A stretch of DNA of 64,000 nt from Jaltomata sinuosa (Eukaryota; Streptophyta; Magnoliopsida; Solanales; Solanaceae), in NCBI GenBank assembly GCA_003996215.1, contig QJPP01001948.1, positions 1 to 64,000 on the forward strand. The letters are read 5' to 3'. Every line of letters starts with the position of its first letter. Within the stretch, counting starts at the first letter, position 1. Shown here one piece after another: positions 11,462 to 23,185 of this stretch. The notes beneath the pieces are model-generated. The model worked only from the letters and a program-made list of their open reading frames with translations. It ran no database searches and was not told the origin of the DNA. A program made the translations under genes and the position numbers.

Positions 11462-12557
11462 CCGATAATATCGGTTAGAGCACTATCAGTTTAACAACAA
11501 ACAAACAAGATCAAGATTAGAAAGGTCATACTATCTCTAGCTTAGACCCTTAAATGGGTGATTTCTTTGATATGAGTTATCTCTAGCCTCAATCTAGGTG
11601 AAAGCCCAAGTTTTCACTAGTAATTTCATATACAAAACTATGAAATTCTCTTTCAAGAAACAACATAGCCAAGTAAGGAAAATCAATGTTTGCAACCACC
11701 AATTTTGGGATTAAAATTTGGTGAAACAACTAGACCCATGTAAAATAAGCAAGAATTAGCAACACCCACACCCATTTTTCAAGCACCCATTATCAACACA
11801 TCCCTAGAAAAATGAAATTAGCTACTCATGCTAAAGGAAAGAGATATACCAAATGGGTAAGTCAAATTCCTCTTTATTCAAGTGTAATTTCAAGTTTTGA
11901 GCTCAGGTTTTGTACACAAATGGTTAACCAAGATTTGTAAGGGAGAATAGATTGAAACGCTCTTTTTCTTGGAGAGTAAAACTTGTTCTCAAAGCTAAAA
12001 TTACTTGCAAATATTCAGCGCTAAAGGATTTTTTTACAATTATGCCTAAATTGGCCTTTTATACTTTCCCAAAATGTTACTAATTTTCTGGACAAAATTG
12101 CCCTTTGGGTGGTGTGCGATGCGATGTGCGGTTCACACGTTGTGATGTGCACGTTGCACACCATCTTTAGTTGGACCACTGACCTCAGCTAATTTGGAGG
12201 CCTCGTGCGAAAGAGGTGTGGTTCGCACCATGAATTATGCGCGTCGCACAGTGATCACACCCCTTAGCAGATTCTTCAGTGAATTTTGTGTCTCTATGCA
12301 GTGTAGGTGCGTTCCACACCACAGCTTGTGCGTGTCCCACGGGCACCACATCTCAGGGCAGAATCTGCATCTTTTCTGATCACTTCACACTTCACTCCTT
12401 TTAAACTCTTTTTGGGTCAATTTCTTTGTTTTCCATCGTTGATCATAAGTAAATGCATAGACATCAATAAAGGCCATAATAACCTCTGAATCTATTCAAA
12501 ACATAGCAATAATTCATGAATAAAGCCTCAATAAGCTGGTAGGTTACTAACTTATCA
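11462..12557 (-). repeat. E1 3' LTR, truncated by C2
   Basis: It starts TGATAAGTTAG at 12557 on the minus strand, right after the purine tract, and is homologous to the E1 5' LTR. The last 400 bp are missing. A block of GTGCG/CGCAC words occupies about 12112..12362, just upstream of the TATA box. Confidence 0.9.
12056..12063 (-). promoter_or_regulatory. TATA box of E1 3' LTR
   Basis: TATAAAAG followed by GCCAATTTAGGC on the minus strand. The same 8 bases occur at the same place in all six E-family LTRs. Confidence 0.75.
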
Positions 12558-12570
12558 AACCCCCAAACTT
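12558..12570 (-). other. E1 polypurine tract
   Basis: AAGTTTGGGGGTT on the minus strand, directly before the TGATAAG start of the LTR. The tract is conserved in E2 and E3. Confidence 0.8.
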
Positions 12571-14400
12571 GAACTATTTTTTGTCCTCAAGCAAGATACT
12601 CACAAGGCAATGAATGAATTATGCTCTAGATTCAATCAAGGAACAAAAGACTAATCTATACTAAAAATTAAGAAAAAGAATAAACAAAAAGACTCAACTA
12701 CAATGCTCATCTCAATTTGAACCACCACAATATCAAGGCTATTGGTCATTTCAAAACCTTTTTCAAAAGGACTTCATTTCTCATTCAAAATCAAGGGAAT
12801 TTTGTCATTGAAAACAAGACATTTAAGCTTCTCAAGTCAGTGGCATGGACCGTCAAGGTTTTCCTCGAGATTTGCCACACAACTTATCTCATTCATTCCT
12901 TTCACTTGAAATAGAGACTTCATGTTTCAATTCGAGGGCATGATGCCACTCACCACAAGAGAAACTCCTACTCACAATCATGAAATTCACAAAAAAATGG
13001 GATTATAGGAGAACCAAGAAGCCTCTCACTCTCTCAAGGAAGTTCAAGTGCAGACACGTCAAACCATAGGCTTGCCCTTCATGTAAATCGCCACTAATGT
13101 AGGGTAGCCAAGCTCGGAATCACCAAGGACTTATGAGTTATGATGTTGACTAGGGCTAAGGTGAGGATTTCATATGGTTCAAGTGACTACACCCCCCCTA
13201 ATGCTATTTTCTATCATTTCAAACACCGCTCACATTTTCAGATTTTCTACTTCACCTTACTTCTCCCTTACACAACCCAAGCTTCTCTTTTTCAATCATG
13301 ATTATTCAACTCCTTGTATCGCCTTCATTTGGTAACACCTAATTTTTGATTTTCATTTTTCCCTCATTGGATAGACTTTTGGAGGAATTTTAAATTCAAA
13401 ACTAAGGTGCTACCTTTCACTTCAAGTGCATTCCTTTTTTTTTCCTCGTTTGATCACATCCACCCCTAAACTTAGGCATTTGCATATGTTGTCTTTTCAT
13501 TCCCCCCCAAACTTAGGCTTTTAGCCTACGTTACACTTTCAAGCAATTAGGGAGGATGGGTGCCAAGATATAGTTTCTAAAAAGGTCAAGGTGTTAAACA
13601 AGGTGCCAAAGAACGGTCACAAGCTCAAAGGGGTTCACTAGGATTGATGTCGAGGGAAGTCATTTGGATGAAGTGGCTATCAAAAAGGGCCTAGAGACAT
13701 CTTCCAAACTCGGTCACTCCTAGAATTTTGCATTGAATCACATTTAGGGCAAGTTCTAGACAACATGCATGCAGGAGAATCAAGGTAAGGCCTCACCACA
13801 CAAGGCATCATGCAACAAGACTTCTCTCATTAGTCTGAAAATCAATTGGGACAAATAACTTTTGACAAGCTATTCCGAGTTCATTACACACTCGTTTATG
13901 AGTCAATCAAGACAAAGCGAGAGTGTGCGAGTCATGATAAGAGAATTCCTTTCCTAAAAAAAAATTCATTTCCCTTCTTCCTTTTATTTCCAAAAATAAC
14001 TTGCCAAGAAATATTTTTTGGTGGGCCCATTTCGAGACAAGAAACTACGGACTCAATTTTTAAATAAAACCTTGGCATTTTCCCTTAAGAAAGTAGCCTC
14101 TCAATCTATCATAGGGAAACACCAACCCGATTTGACACAAAAACAAAAGAAAAAGAAAAGAAACAAAACTTTTGCTCCTTGGGAAAGAACCGTGGTATTA
14201 AGAAAACCCTCGGAGTTTATTTCTAAATTACTATTAACAAGGAGATATTCAAATTGCGAGCTCATGATTCAATTAAAAACAAGCCTCAGCTTAGGCCTTT
14301 AGTTCATTTTCAAAGCACGAGTAGTAAATCAGTGGGGCATGTAAGACCAACTCGGCAACACAATCACAACAACAAAAATCAAGCCCGACAAGGGCACAAT
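12571..14400 (-). other. E1 long noncoding 3' region
   Basis: About 1.8 kb without a convincing gene, collinear with 23186..24940 in E2 and 56430..58146 in E3. It holds two extra purine tracts resembling the 3' one (around 13461..13473 and 13501..13513) and one copy of the 33-bp motif (14084..14116). Short reading frames here are not conserved among copies. Confidence 0.7.
14084..14116 (-). repeat. 33-bp E-family motif, downstream copy in E1
   Basis: In element sense it begins CCCTATGATAGATTGAG and ends TTTCTTAAG. See the finding on the 33-bp motif. Confidence 0.85.
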
Positions 14401-14670
14401 TAAGCTCAAAACAAACTAGCATAAGAAAAAGGCCCGGCAAGGATAATAAGCATCACAATCATCCAAAATATGTCCAACAAGGGCCAAATCAAATATAGCA
14501 AAACTAAAAAATTTAACAAGGCTCGGTTAAGGGCAATAAAAACAATATTTGAATCCCAATCACGGGAAACCAACAAAAAGCAATTAAAGCCACCCCCTCG
14601 CCATAAAACAAGCATTGCCCTCAATGTTGTTAGCTCAAGGGAATGAAAGGTGAACTCGTTCAAGGAGTAT

Positions 14671-16190
14671 GCCTCATCATCATCATCATAAGTTGATGCC
14701 TCATTATTTGAGGTCCTTCTACTTTGTCCAGCACCACCCTTTCAGGAGTGCACATAAAGTGTCGAGTCCTTCTGGAACACAGGTTCCTCATCATCATCCA
14801 GCCTTGCATCATCAGTACGGGGTAGAACATCCTCATCATCTGCATAAGCTTCCAAAAAGTCATCCATGGGACCAGGCCTACGACAAGGGGGAGGAAAAGT
14901 GCTCAAATCTATCTCTTCCATTAGGGCCACACCCTTTTCCTTGTTAAGATCCTTTCAGAGTGTTTTGATGGATTTATCACAAACATCAATCATTTTACAA
15001 AGAGTAAGCACGTGATCTACATCTCCCTTAATGTCCTTCTTGACTGCCCTATCAATCAACCCTGGTAGGTCCTTTGATAAATCCATCAATTGCCTCTAAT
15101 GGTTGTATGTTTTGTCAACTATATCTTGGAGGCCATTTTTAGACAATGGCTCTCTGGGTGCAGTGGTTGTGGGTGTGTGTGCTTCCGAAGCAGGATGAGA
15201 AGGAGAGGAGGCATGTAATTCAGCATCAGAGTCATCATCCTCAACTTTCACCAAAACCTCTACCCTATGCCTTTTGAAATGAGGAGCATCTCGTTAAGTT
15301 TTCTTATTGATATCTAGCACACCAATGGCCAGAGTAGGGGCATCACAGTCAAAGTAAGGAATGCCGACATGTGCACAAAGTTTATTGATTAGCACTGGAA
15401 AGGGGAATGCATCACCACCCCTACGATCCTTCCTTTTTATAACCAAGGCGATAACCTCACCAACGTTGACCTGATGCCCCACCATGATTGCGGCTACCAG
15501 AATGGCCACATCATGCATGACCTTTTGGTCATTCTTAGAAGGCATGAAGTGGGAGAGGAAAAAATCATAGCATAGGCGTGCCTCGAAGTACAACGTTCGG
15601 TGTAGGATTTCATCCCCTAAAGTAGCCTAGAGAGGTTTACCAGGAACAATGATAGGAGCCACCCATTCTAGAGGTTTGTGCTTGAGAAGTAGCTTAGCCA
15701 TGAGCTCAGGGGCTAGTTCAATAGGAGTGCTCCAATAGATAGCATTAATAGTGTCTAGAGTGATCCTGATTTCCTTGCCTCAAACAATTACTGACTCTAA
15801 TGCGGGGAATTTTTCACAACCCCCTTTGTAGCCCTTAACATCTTGTGTGGCCTGGTATGAGGCAAAGAACTCCTAGACTAACTCCTTATAGTAGTTCTCG
15901 GGCACCTCTTGAAATGGCTGCCACTAACAGCTGGCAAACTGAGTTGGGATGTTAGGTAGGTTATCCCCTACTGCATCCAGGTTAAAGCCTTGCTCTGTGT
16001 TAAAAGACCTACCCATATCACGATCATAAATTACCCTCATCCCTTCTACTCTGAACCGAACTCTCTCTTCCTCGGAGACTTGAGTATGGGAAGATGAAGC
16101 TTTCTTCTTCCCCTTTGAGGCTGGATTGGAGGAGGAGGGAGATGTTGGCCTTCATGAACTCCTTTCGGCATTACCTATTCTATAATACAT
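14671..16190 (-). pseudogene. E1 env-position ORF, Transposase_32 (putative plant transposon protein) domain, broken
   Basis: The domain is plain at 15294..15800: FEARLCYDF, then DVAILVAAIMVG, NVGEVIALVIKRK and FPVLINKLCAHVGIP. This is the pattern of the Transposase_32 family, which is found in many plant retroelement ORFs and has no known biochemical activity. The start is taken as the ATG at 16190, which aligns with E2 26712 and is preceded by TATGCAG, a possible splice acceptor. The C-terminal part is acidic (ADDEDV, DDDEE). In-frame stops occur in the linker and tail. The homologous E2 gene stops at DDDEA (25300); here that stop is lost and the frame runs on to about 14406 into hydrophobic sequence. 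The gene sits where env-like genes sit in Athila elements. Confidence 0.8.
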
Positions 16191-16758
16191 GTTCTGCATA
16201 CAGAGATTGTGAGCCAAAAACAAAAACAAAACCTAAAAAGAAGTTAACAACTAAAAAGGTCGAAATGCAAAAGACAAGAAACATAAAGTAGGTGACTGAT
16301 AGCTTGTGCGGACCACATTCGAGATATACCAAAAGTAGTGCACATCGCATGTGTTATCAAACGAGCTAACAGAATCCTACAGAGATTTTTCATTAAGATG
16401 CGAAGATGGTGTTGTCAGCACCAACCAAAGTGCACATCGCACCACACTTTGCCCCTCGAAGCAGTTACTGGTTTTCTTTTTCAACATGGTGCGATGCCTT
16501 GTGCGACCTGTATATCAAGATCTATGCATCACATGCAAAATTCACAAAGGCACAACTGGAATTTTTGGTTCCTTGTGTTCTTGTAAATTACGCATGTGAT
16601 CCGTAGAGAAAGATGTTCTTAGGCTCTTGGCACCATGCGACAAAACACTATGATTAAACAAAGGGGCAAGGGATATCATGACCACAAACATTCGGGTACC
16701 CAGACTTCCCCGTCTTTCCATTGACACAATAAAGCAAGAAAAGAACTTAACGACTTCC

Positions 16759-16791
16759 CTTAAGATGGACGTTACCCCATCTATCATCGGG
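16759..16791 (-). repeat. 33-bp E-family motif, second copy in E1
   Basis: In element sense CCCGATGATAGATGGGG at the start and CATCTTAAG at the end. Confidence 0.88.
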
Positions 16792-16969
16792 AACATGAAA
16801 CCCTCACTTGCAACAATGGGCACCAACAAGTTTAGCAATAATTAACCCCTCCCCACACAATATCATACACCCAAAGATAATTTTCAACAAAGAACCATGG
16901 GCATACAAGTAGCAAGATTTAGACCCACAACTATTGTCAACAAAACCTCATGACTAACGATGATTTACC

Positions 16970-17002
16970 CTTAAGAACGACATCACTCAATCTATCATCG
17001 GG
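16970..17002 (-). repeat. 33-bp E-family motif, first copy in E1
   Basis: In element sense CCCGATGATAGATTGAG at the start and GTTCTTAAG at the end; nearly identical to 27501..27533 in E2 and 53682..53714 in E3. Confidence 0.9.
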
Positions 17003-18029
17003 CCAAATCATTCATCAATCACAACTGGGTTACTCAGACTTCACTCTAAACACAAATTTCAAAGCTAAAAATCACTGACAATCAACATGCATAAACAAAA
17101 TTTAAGTTCTACCAAGTTGACAGTAAGCAGAATTCATCAACATAATTCAAAATTGGGGACCCAAAAATTTTGGATCTCTCCCAAAACCAACATGGCAATT
17201 CTATTTAGCATGCTTCACAATATGAGTTCCCATCCTTCATAAAAATAAGTATTTAACATCGGGGAACTTACCACAAATGAAGATTAAGCAGAAAGGAGTA
17301 AAAATTAGAGCTTTTGAAAAGCAACTATGGTGACCCAATCAATTTGCCCAGAGAAATGACTAGCGATGATGGTGGTGGAGCGCTGGAGATGGTGGGGTGA
17401 GAGGAGGAGAAGATTTTTGTAGAAGTAGGAGGATTTGTGGAAGGTTTTGGGAGTGAATTTTGAGAGTTGGAGAGAAAATATGGTGAAGGTGGTGAAAGAG
17501 GCAGAATATAAAGAGAAAAGAAGAAGAAAAGTTGAGTCGGGTCATCTCCGGGTCGGGTCGGTCAATGGGTTAGGTCAATAATAAGTTCAAATTTACTTTT
17601 GGTGCGCCACGACGTACGAGTTGCACCAACCTTGGTGTGGACTGCATGTCATTTTGCACATCACCTTTTTCTCCCCTAGGTTTGCCCAAGCTTCTGGTTT
17701 GCCATGCAATGGAGGTGCAATGCACACTTGGGCTCGTGCGTACTGCACGACCCAGTGCATGACACCTCAAATTTTTGAACCTACTTCCAAGCACTCTGTT
17801 TTGGCATGCGATGAGTTGTGCGACATGCATAATTTCTTGTACGGTCTACATAATCCTCCGCACAACCCATTTTACCCCCATTTTCACTTGTCCATTTTTA
17901 TGCTCAATGAATTCCTTAAAAACACACCAAAAACAACAAAAGATAACCAAAAACAAGGTAAACAAACTTGGGTTGCCTCCCAAGAAGCGTTTGATTTAAC
18001 GTCGCGGCTCAAATATACTACCTCAACTC

Positions 18030-19356
18030 AATTATTCTTTGGATTGGTGATAGTATCACTGGGTAGCGTCCCTTTTATCCTCGGGTTCATTTGGGTCGAG
18101 AGGTGGTTCATTTGGGCCACAGGATGCTTGATCGAGGTTGAGTGAGAGCTCACAGTTTGGTAAAGTGTTGAAACTTCACACTTTAGCTCACTCACTCTCG
18201 TATTTGTTGTATCCACCTTTTTGAGAACCAAGGACAACATGTCCTCTAGCTTGGAATGACCGAGATTGCTTGTACCTAGTTGGTAGAGAGAGTCTGCTTT
18301 GTTCGAATGTATATAGGGATTTAAGCTCCGGTGATTAAAGCGATCACCATTTTTGTATCTATCCCGCTAATTTCCATCCCTTTCCTTATCTCTTATCCAA
18401 CCTTAGTTCTCCTCCCTCGGGAAATAATACCTAGGACGAGAACCCACCAACATAAAGCATAGTTTACCATCTATCACTATCATCAGCTCATCATCACTTG
18501 CTTTAATTTTTGGTGTACTCACAACATTCACCACCTTAGCACCACCAACTCCCATTACAGCTTGGCCATCAAATCAATTTGTGTCATCATTTTTTCCATT
18601 GTCTCATCTTGCTCCTCATCCCTCTTCCTCATTTCATTGGTCAAGATGGTAAGAGTTCTCCCAAAGTTGGCACATCTGTTTATCTTGTATGCCAAGCTTG
18701 GTTGGTCTTGGTCATTCGTTCTAATAACGTCGAGGCAATGGGAAACTCTAAGTCCATGAAAGGGCCACCTCCAAGATTGTTAGCCACCGACTTATTCATA
18801 GAGTTCAATGATCGATATAATCTTGTTGCAATATGTTGTTTGATAACTCATGGTTCGGACACAAGAGAAGCTTCTTTTTGAACCTTAACCAAACCTCATG
18901 TAGAGGCTCATCCGGGAGTTGCCTAAAGTTGGTAATCTCGTCTCTTAGCTGTATCATGTGATATGGAGGGAAGAATCTCGAAGTAAACGCCTCAAACAAC
19001 TCAGCCCAAGATATTATAGACTCGTCCGGCAATTCTTACAACCATGTCGTGGCCTCCCTGGTCAATGAAAAGGGGAATAGGCGCAATCGGATGGATTCTT
19101 GAGAGATGTTTTGAATAATGTATGGTTGGAAAATCTCCACAAAATTCTGAATATGCCGGTTGGCGTCTTCATGTCTTGCTCCATCAAACAGGACCTTCAT
19201 TTAGATCAAGTGGAGCATGGTGTTAGTAACGGGAAACATAGCATTCCACACCATGAGGGGTAGGTGGATTGCACCCACCCCCCCTTGCATCATAGGCTTA
19301 GAAGCATTTCCATCCATGAAGTCGTCAATGCTCTCATTGTTATTGGCCTCGCTCAT
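18030..19356 (-). pseudogene. E1 gag, Athila type, truncated by the pol deletion
   Basis: The start is the ATG at 19356, aligned with the starts in E2 and E3, where the context is GCTAGCCTATG-like. The core retrotransposon gag motif is clear near 18880..19020: SRFFPP, LRDEI, NFRQLPDEPLHEVWLRFKK and LLLCPNHELSN. A later helical segment (MLSLVLKKVDTT, TVSSHSTSIKH, MNHLSTQMNP) reaches 18028. There, right where E3 continues into VTRSGR and the protease, E1 jumps to the sequence that follows pol in Athila elements. There are several stops. Gag would form particles; if it was packaged, E1 RNA needed pol from elsewhere. Confidence 0.83.
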
Positions 19357-19460
19357 AGGCTAGCCTGCTAAATCACAACACAAACAACAAACAAAAGTAA
19401 AAGAAACAAGCACTCTCAAAGTGATGTCAAATCTACAATCAACAATAGCAATCAAATCAA

Positions 19461-19479
19461 GTCCCCAGTAATGGCACTA
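19461..19479 (-). other. E1 primer-binding site (Athila type, decayed)
   Basis: The minus strand reads TAGTGCCATTACTGGGGAC, close to the E3 site TGGCACCGTTGCCGGGGAC. The latter resembles the aspartate-tRNA type described for Athila elements (from memory). Confidence 0.75.
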
Positions 19480-19483
19480 TTTT

Positions 19484-20990
19484 TGATAAACGCTTAAACA
19501 TACTCTCCAAAAATGGAGGTAACGGCGATCATCAAGCAAAACACATTTATAAGTACCAATAGGTGTCGGGGTCGTACCCACAAAGACTTGGTGATAGCAC
19601 AATGATGATTGTATTGAAACGACTTCACTAAGAGATTAAATGTTCGAAAATAAGAAAATAAAGGATTGGGGGAATTGGGATTCCGTCACAACAATCTTAT
19701 TTCATAACAAAGCAAGAAAGTAAAACGGGTGTACAAATTTGAGTAGACGACTAGGAATGTGTATCCAATGGGGCTCTAATGCGGGATAGGGTAATTGCAT
19801 ATTCATTCTTATTCTCGATCATTGACATAGATAGCCTTGTTCATGGGCATGGATTGTTTATCTCTCGATCAACAACCATATTACTGACAATCTCGGTTAG
19901 AGCACTATCAGTTTAACAGTAAACAACCAAGATCAAGCTTAGGGAGGTCATACTATTTCTAGCTTAGACCCTTAAATAGGTGATTCCTTCGATATGAGCT
20001 ATCTCTAGCCTCAATATAGGTGGAAGCCCAAGTTCCCGCTTGTAATTTCACATCCAAAACTATGAAATTCTCTTTCAAGCAACAATATAGCTATGTAAGG
20101 AAAATCAATGTTTGCAACCACTAATTTTAGGATTAAAACATGGTGAAACTACTAGACCCATGTCAAATAAGAAATTATAAGCAAGAATTAGCAACACCCA
20201 CACCCATTTGTCAAGCACCCATTATAAACATATCCCTAGACAAATAAAATTAGCTACTCATGTTAAAGGAAAGAGATATACCAAATGGGTAAGTCAAATT
20301 CCTCTTCATTCAAGTGTAATTTCAAGTTCTAAGCTTAGTTTTTGTACACAAATGGTTAACAAAGATTTGGAAGATAGAATAGATTGAAACCCTCTTCTTC
20401 TTGGAGAGGAAAACGTGTTCTCAAAGCTAAAATTACTTACAAATATTCAGAGCTGAAGGATTTTTTTTACAATTATGCCTAAATTGGCCTTTTATACTTT
20501 CCCAAAATGTCACTAATTTTCTAGATAAAATTGCCCTTCGGGTGGTGTGTGATGTGACGTGTGGCTCATATTGCATGATGTGCACATCACACACCGTCTT
20601 CAGTTGGACCAGTGACTTCAGCTAATTTGGAGGCCTCGTGTGAAAGAGGTGTAGTTTGCACCATGAGTTATGCGCGTCGCACAGCGACTGCACCCCTTAG
20701 CAGATTCTTCAGTGAATTTTGTGGCTCTATGCGGTGTTGGTGCTTTCCACACCATAGCTTGTGCGTGTCGCACGAGCATCGCATCTCAAGGTAGAATCTC
20801 TATCTTTTTCGATCACTTCACACTTCACTTCTTTTAAGCTCTTATTGGGTCCATTTCCTTATTTTCCATCTTTGATCACAAGTACCTGCATAGACATCAA
20901 TAAAGGCCATAAGAACCTCTAAATCTATTCAAAATATAGCAATAATTCATGGATAAAGGCTCAATAAGTGGGTAGATTACCAACTTATTA
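19484..20990 (-). repeat. E1 5' LTR (1507 bp)
   Basis: In plus coordinates it runs from TGATAAACGC at 19484, after the primer site, to CAACTTATTA at 20990. It is homologous over its length to the E2 LTRs. The GTGCG/CGCAC block lies at about 20540..20800, ending some 45 bp upstream of the TATA box. The U5 side holds the gag-proximal AACAGGTGTTGGGG-like sequence common to the family. Confidence 0.9.
20489..20496 (-). promoter_or_regulatory. TATA box of E1 5' LTR
   Basis: TATAAAAG on the minus strand, just downstream (in element sense) of the GTGCG/CGCAC block. Confidence 0.78.
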
Positions 20991-21676
20991 ATATCCTAGT
21001 TGAGTTGGGTAGTCGGCTTATTCTTTTACCCGCCTTATCGAGTAACGCCAGTAGTGATATGGGAGCTAAGGGAACTACCCCAAGATCTTCTGAGAAAGAA
21101 GTTGTTAGGTCCAGTGTATCTTTGGAAAGGGCTCCGTTTGGGTTGCAAAAGGAGGGAGATGACTCCTTGAATGTATGCATGGATTGCTGGTGGCTGGCTG
21201 AGGTGAGGACTGAGGGTATGCTTTAGTTTTGTATATTGATGACTTGTTCGACCAACTACTGAGTGTAGTGGCATTTTCCTAATTGGAATTTGAGGGTAGT
21301 TCCATCGGGTACCGATCAAGGTGGTGGGAATTCCCAGGAATACCTTTGGGGCTTGTGCAGCCGTTATAATTTTCCTTGTTGTGTCATTTGGTTGCCCCAG
21401 GCCTTAGCAGCATTAACGGATTCGGTGAGCCGTGTACCTAGGGCGTAGTTGGTTTTAGTTTCTATAGTGTTCATCAGCGACATAAGAGTCTACTCGAGAA
21501 TTCAACAGAAGCATAATTGGTATTTGGAGTTGGGTTTAAGATTCGTGGGCTAGCAGGTTACGGCAGAGGGTTAGTGGAAGGTTCTCTTCTGTCGCGGCAT
21601 CCTTGAGACAAAAGGCAGTGTGTTTAAATAGCTTAGTTTCTCTCTTACTTTTAGAGCAGTCATTAGCCTTGGACAT
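20991..21676 (+). pseudogene. B2 pol remnant, part 1 (RT region), interrupted by E2
   Basis: Plus-strand translation gives a heavily decayed reverse transcriptase. YIDDLFDQLL near 21230..21260 corresponds to the IDDLFDQL motif seen in A1 and D1. It is followed by a degraded form of the segment that reads FSKIDLRSGYHQ in better copies. The end of the fragment (LALD just before 21676) continues across the E2 insertion as the next part. Many stops and shifts. It directly abuts the E1 5' LTR, so the upstream RT and gag are not seen. Confidence 0.65.
21672..21676. repeat. E2 target-site duplication, left (GACAT)
   Basis: GACAT here and at 31477..31481, directly flanking the E2 LTR ends. Confidence 0.93.
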
Positions 21677-23172
21677 TGATAAACTCTCAAATTGTACTCC
21701 CCAAATATGGAGGCACAGCGATCGTCAAGCAAAATGCATTTACAAGTACCCAACAGGTGTTGGGGTCATACCCACAGAGACTTGATGTTAGATATATGAA
21801 GATTGTATCGAAATGAGTTCACAAAGAGAGTAAATGTTCAAAACACAAAAGTAAAAGGTTGGGGGAATTGGGATTCTGTCACTACAACAATTCATAAATA
21901 AAGCAAGTAAGTAAAGCGGGTGTATCAAATTGAGTAGAAGACTAGGGATGTGTATCTAATGGGGCTTTAATGTGGGATAGGGTGTTTTTCTTTTCACACT
22001 TAATCTTTATTATTGACATAGGTAGCCTTGGTCATGGGCGTGGTTGTTTATCTCTCGATCAACAACCACATATCCAATAATCCCGGTTAGAGAACTATTG
22101 GTCAAAGCAATAAACAACCAAGATCAAGCTTGGAGAGGTCACACTATCTCTAGCTTAGACCCTTAAATGGGTGATTCCATCAATAAGAGCTATTTCTAGC
22201 CTCAAATCTAAATGGAGTCCTAAGTTCCCACTAGTTATCTCACATCCGAAACCATGAAATTCTTTTCAAGCAACAACATAGTCAAGTAATGACAATTAAT
22301 GTTTGCAACCATCAATTTTAGGATTAAAACTTGGTGAAACTACTAGACCCATATCAAATAAGCAATTATAAGCAAGAATTAGCAACACCCACACCCATTT
22401 GTCAAGCACCCATTATCAACACACTCCTAGACAAGTGAAAGCAGCCACTCATAGCAAAGGAGAGAGATATACCAAATGGGTAAGTCAAAATCCTCTTCAT
22501 TCAAGTTGAATTTCAAGTTCTAAGCTCAATTTGAGTGCACAAATGGTTAACCAAAAGAATGGATTCAAACCCTTTTCTCTTTGGAGAGAAAAACTTGTTC
22601 TCAAAGTAAAAAGCTCTTCATAATATTCAGGACTAAAGAATGTTATTTACAAATATGCCTAAATTGGCCTTTTATAGTTTCCCAAATTGTCACTAAAAAT
22701 TTAAGACAAAATTGCCCTTCAGGTGATGTGCGAGGTGACATGCAGTTCGCACATCACAATGTGCGCATCGCACACTGTCTTCAGTTAGACCAGTGACTTC
22801 AGCTCATTTTGTAGGCATTGTGCGAAAGAGGTGTAGTTCACATATTAGGTTGTGTGCGTCGCACAGCGACCATACCCCTTAATAGATTCTTCAGTGAATT
22901 TTGCATATCCATGCGACAGAGGTGCGTTCCGCACCACAGCTTGTACGTGTTGCATGGGCACCGCATCTCAGGCCAGAATCTCCATCTTTTCTGATACTTC
23001 CACACTTCACTCCTTTTGAGCTCTTTTTGGGTCCATTTCCTTGTTATTCATCACTAATCAAAAGTACCTACATAGACATCAATAAAGGCCATAAGAACCT
23101 CTAAATCTATTCAAAACATAGCAATAATTCATGGATTTAAGCTTAATAAGTTGGTAGATTACCGATTTATTA
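21677..23172 (-). repeat. E2 3' LTR (1496 bp)
   Basis: It starts at 23172 (TAATAAATCGG, a mutated TGATAAG end) and finishes at 21677 (GTTTATCA on the minus strand). The GTGCG/CGCAC block is at about 22728..22975, directly upstream of the TATA box. Confidence 0.93.
22669..22676 (-). promoter_or_regulatory. TATA box of E2 3' LTR
   Basis: TATAAAAG on the minus strand within ACTATAAAAGGCC. Confidence 0.78.
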
Positions 23173-23185
23173 AACCCCTAAACTT
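23173..23185 (-). other. E2 polypurine tract
   Basis: AAGTTTAGGGGTT on the minus strand, abutting the 3' LTR; one base differs from the E1 and E3 tracts. Confidence 0.78.

Larger units (their letters stand above)
16191..18010 (-). other. E1 spacer between gag junction and env-position ORF
   Basis: 1.8 kb without a gene. In element sense it holds: a block of GTGCG/CGCAC words (about 17850..17600); a pyrimidine-rich leader-like stretch (about 17560..17370); two 33-bp motif copies; a second GTGCG/CGCAC block (about 16625..16300); then the ORF start. E2 and E3 have the same order. In E3 the leader ends in GGGTAAGT; here the matching site reads GGGCAAAT, so the donor, if real, is lost. The reading frames at 17360..17545 and 17621..18145 look like chance products of low complexity. 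Confidence 0.7.
11462..20990 (-). mobile_element. E1: non-autonomous Athila-type element without pol
   Basis: On the minus strand: 5' LTR (20990..19484), primer-binding site, gag, a junction where protease, RT, RNase H and integrase should be, a 1.8-kb spacer, the Transposase_32 ORF, a long noncoding 3' part, purine tract and a truncated 3' LTR (12557..11462). Gag, LTR length and primer site are of Athila type. No RT or integrase motif was found on either strand. The 3' LTR was cut by C2. The right flank after the 5' LTR is ATATC, but the left partner is lost. E1 and E2 share the same pol-deletion junction, so the deletion predates their insertion. Confidence 0.85.

Noticed and set aside
14669..14947. 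His-rich plus-strand frame
   Set aside because: It is the antisense of the acidic Asp/Glu tail (GAT/GAC repeats) of the E1 env-position ORF.
17360..17545. Minus-strand frame rich in Ser, Phe and Leu
   Set aside because: It is the translation of a pyrimidine-rich leader-like stretch; related stretches in E2 and E3 do not preserve the frame well.
17621..18145. 174-codon plus-strand frame
   Set aside because: It lies antisense across the E1 GTGCG block and gag end; composition is irregular and it has no counterpart in E2 or E3.
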